64,000 nucleotides of DNA. Source: CAKZYD01 sp039814715 (GTDB taxonomy: Bacteria > Pseudomonadota > Alphaproteobacteria > Sphingomonadales > CAKZYD01). The notes under the pieces were generated by a model that did no database searches, had not been told where the DNA came from, and saw only the letters and a list, made by a program, of their open reading frames with translations. Positions 62,958-64,000 of this stretch are shown piece by piece (position 1 is the stretch's first letter; every line of letters begins with the position of its first letter). The stretch covers positions 1 to 64,000 of the forward strand of contig JBCCAR010000008.1 in the NCBI GenBank assembly GCA_039814715.1, given 5' to 3'. The position numbers and the translations under genes are program-made.

Positions 62958-63060
62958 ATAGGCTGCCAGGGTACACCTGCTCGTGCTGGAGGCATCTTGC
63001 CGCCCGCACGTAGAGCCCAGAGACTGGCTTTGCCCGCACCTGGGCTCTCACCTCTAAACC
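62958..63060 (+). ncRNA. Possible structured RNA segment (3' UTR or small RNA)
   Basis: Between the small ORF and the terminator lies a GC-rich stretch with a perfect 8-base hairpin GAGCCCAG / CTGGGCTC (63013-63020 and 63040-63047) and a possible long-range pairing GCCAGG / CCTGGC (near 62962-62970 and 63057-63063). With the terminator this gives a compact two- or three-stem RNA. It does not fit tRNA, SRP RNA or 6S RNA as far as I can fold it. It may be the 3' UTR of the small ORF. Confidence 0.35.
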
Positions 63061-63061
63061 T

Positions 63062-63094
63062 GGCCCGCCGTCTTTGATGTGCGGGCCTTTTTTT
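63062..63094 (+). terminator. Rho-independent terminator before rnhB
   Basis: Seven-base arms GGCCCGC (63062-63068) and GCGGGCC (63081-63087) with a 12-base loop, followed by seven T. It ends the small-protein transcript 42 bases before the rnhB start. Confidence 0.88.
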
Positions 63095-63136
63095 ATGACC
63101 CTTGCCTGCGCGCACTCTGTCAGCAAAGCTAGCGCA

Positions 63137-63757
63137 ATGACACTGCGCAAAACACAGACACATCGACTGCCCACTGGTGAGCGAGAAATTGCTATTGGTG
63201 GCCATGTCGCAGGCATTGATGAGGCCGGCCGGGGGTGTCTGGCCGGGCCAGTGTGCGCTGCAGCGGTCATTTTGCCGCCACATCTATTGACTGAAGACCT
63301 TGGCTTTCGCGATTCAAAACTACTTTCTGCAAAGAAGCGGGCGGTGCTTGCACAGCTTATACAGCGTGAAGCGCAGGTGGGTATTGCGTTGGTCTCTTCC
63401 CAAGACATTGACCGTATCAACATCCTAAACGCCGCCATGCGCGCAATGGCCAAGGCCGTCGCCGCGCTGCCTTCCCCGCCCGATCACTGTTTGATTGACG
63501 GAAACAGAGTGCCCGGTGAGCTAGCCTGCCCTGCAACAGCAGTGATCGGCGGAGATCGCCTGTGCTTTTCCATCGCCGCAGCCAGCATTATCGCAAAAAC
63601 CCACCGTGATGCACTGATGCAACAGTTGCACAAGGCCTACCCTGCTTATGAATGGGCCCGCAACGCAGGATATGGTACGCGCGCCCACCTCAAAGCTCTA
63701 GAGCTTGTGGGCCCAAGCCCCCATCACCGGCGGAGCTTTAAACCGCTGCGTCAATGA
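63137..63757 (+). CDS. rnhB: Ribonuclease HII
   Basis: RNase HII cuts RNA in RNA-DNA hybrids and at single ribonucleotides in DNA. The 206 aa chain from ATG 63137 has the catalytic GIDEAGRGCLAGPV (Asp28, Glu29), KLLSAKKR, the Asp in HCLIDGNRV, and ASIIAKTHRDALM near the C-terminus. The frame continues upstream to 63074, but that part overlaps the terminator. rnhB followed by ccrM is the usual order in alphaproteobacteria. Confidence 0.94.
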   Translation: MTLRKTQTHRLPTGEREIAIGGHVAGIDEAGRGCLAGPVCAAAVILPPHLLTEDLGFRDSKLLSAKKRAVLAQLIQREAQVGIALVSSQDIDRINILNAAMRAMAKAVAALPSPPDHCLIDGNRVPGELACPATAVIGGDRLCFSIAAASIIAKTHRDALMQQLHKAYPAYEWARNAGYGTRAHLKALELVGPSPHHRRSFKPLRQ

Positions 63758-63808
63758 TGTGTTAACCAATTGTTCTAATTCTGCACTCTCATGTTCTTAG
63801 TTGTTTGA

Positions 63809-63870
63809 GAATCCTAGGAATCTCAAAGGGTTGACGTGAGTCGCGGCGCGAATCATGGTCGGCGCGACTC
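63809..63870 (+). promoter_or_regulatory. Cluster of five GANTC sites in the ccrM upstream region
   Basis: GANTC occurs at 63809, 63818, 63838, 63850 and 63866, five times in 62 bases against about one per 256 by chance. A TTGACG at 63831 followed 17 bases later by CATGGT could be the promoter, with GANTC sites in the spacer, beside the -10 and near the start. This is the sequence that CcrM itself methylates, so methylation-dependent autoregulation is likely. Confidence 0.7.
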
Positions 63871-63901
63871 GGGGCTAGAACGCAATGCAGGAGTGCCGCA
63901 C

Positions 63902-64000
63902 ATGGGGCCGCAAATGAAATCACTGCCAATCAATCGGATTTTAGAGGGCGATTGCATCGACCTAATGGACCAATTGCCGGCAGCAAGCGTCGATATGATT
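63902..64000 (+). CDS. ccrM: CcrM-type DNA adenine methyltransferase (partial, cut by the window end)
   Basis: Only 33 codons are present. The start MGPQMKSLPINRILEGDCID followed by LMDQLPAASVDMI matches the N-terminus of CcrM-type N6-adenine methyltransferases, where I-x-G-D-C-x-E/D-x-M-x-x-L-P-x-x-S-V-D leads into the catalytic DPPY (outside the window). ATG 63902 is 8 bases after AGGAG (63889-63893); a second ATG is at 63914. Position after rnhB and the GANTC cluster upstream support CcrM, the cell-cycle-regulated GANTC methyltransferase. Confidence 0.85.
   Translation, partial: MGPQMKSLPINRILEGDCIDLMDQLPAASVDMI

Noticed and set aside
62958..63094. Tested by eye as SRP RNA, 6S RNA or a tRNA relic
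   Set aside because: None of the diagnostic loops or stems is present, so it is listed only as a possible structured RNA.

Overview
The window is a chromosomal segment of an alphaproteobacterium. The evidence is gene content and order: a divergent proC-ybjN-ubiK / lgt-NDUFAF7-type methyltransferase-pgeF block, a petABC (cytochrome bc1) operon, groESL behind a CIRCE element, a DUF1285-NUDIX-DUF6111-CCA transferase operon, a MoxR/DUF58/DUF4159 operon, and rnhB followed by the start of a CcrM-type GANTC methyltransferase. Base composition is moderately GC-rich and even by eye. I cannot place it below class with confidence; a Hyphomonas-, Parvularcula- or Rhodobiaceae-like lineage is possible. 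I see no CRISPR array, insertion sequence or prophage. Most of the window is conserved core genome, so the unusual signals are small and local.

Layout. 0-6.3 kb: an ABC ATPase whose first 22 residues look like a different protein family, then nadB, a DUF4153 membrane protein and an alpha/beta hydrolase-SDR pair. 6.3-11 kb: proC, ybjN and ubiK on the minus strand; lgt, a MidA/NDUFAF7-type methyltransferase and pgeF on the plus strand. 11-16.6 kb: carotenoid oxygenase, prs, rplY, pth, ychF, a MaoC hydratase. 16.6-20 kb (minus): apt and petABC. 20-24.3 kb: trmL and hemF (plus); CCA transferase, DUF6111, CoA-type NUDIX and DUF1285 (minus). 24.4-31.2 kb: a four-gene MoxR envelope-associated operon. 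31-39 kb: mixed accessory genes (GNAT, an HTTM-DCC fusion, GST, a tandem UspA protein, a succinylglutamate desuccinylase-like hydrolase, an alpha/beta hydrolase, a cupin/JmjC-like protein, a DUF302 lipoprotein). 39-42.3 kb: a PEP-CTERM secreted protein and groESL. 42.5-48.4 kb: two small exported proteins, sppA, hrpB and tRNA-Gln. 48.5-53.6 kb: envelope polysaccharide genes (WecA-like transferase, YdcF protein, SLBB export protein, a small exported ORF). 53.7-58.1 kb: ispE, a TPR lipoprotein, ETF-QO. 58.4-64 kb: a uracil-DNA glycosylase, a soluble lytic transglycosylase, moaB, a PA0069-type radical SAM protein, a small basic protein within a hairpin-rich region, rnhB and the truncated ccrM.

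The best regulatory signals are: a perfect CIRCE element over the groESL start; an exact GTTC-N7-GTTC box (the alphaproteobacterial LexA operator pattern) over the predicted start of transcription of the radical SAM gene; five GANTC methylation sites within 62 bp upstream of ccrM; and a rho-independent terminator that removes the upstream part of the longest pth reading frame. The loci most worth pursuing as undescribed are the small basic-protein/structured-RNA locus at 62.7-63.1 kb, the small exported ORF beside the SLBB export gene, the HTTM-DCC fusion and the junction at the extreme left end.
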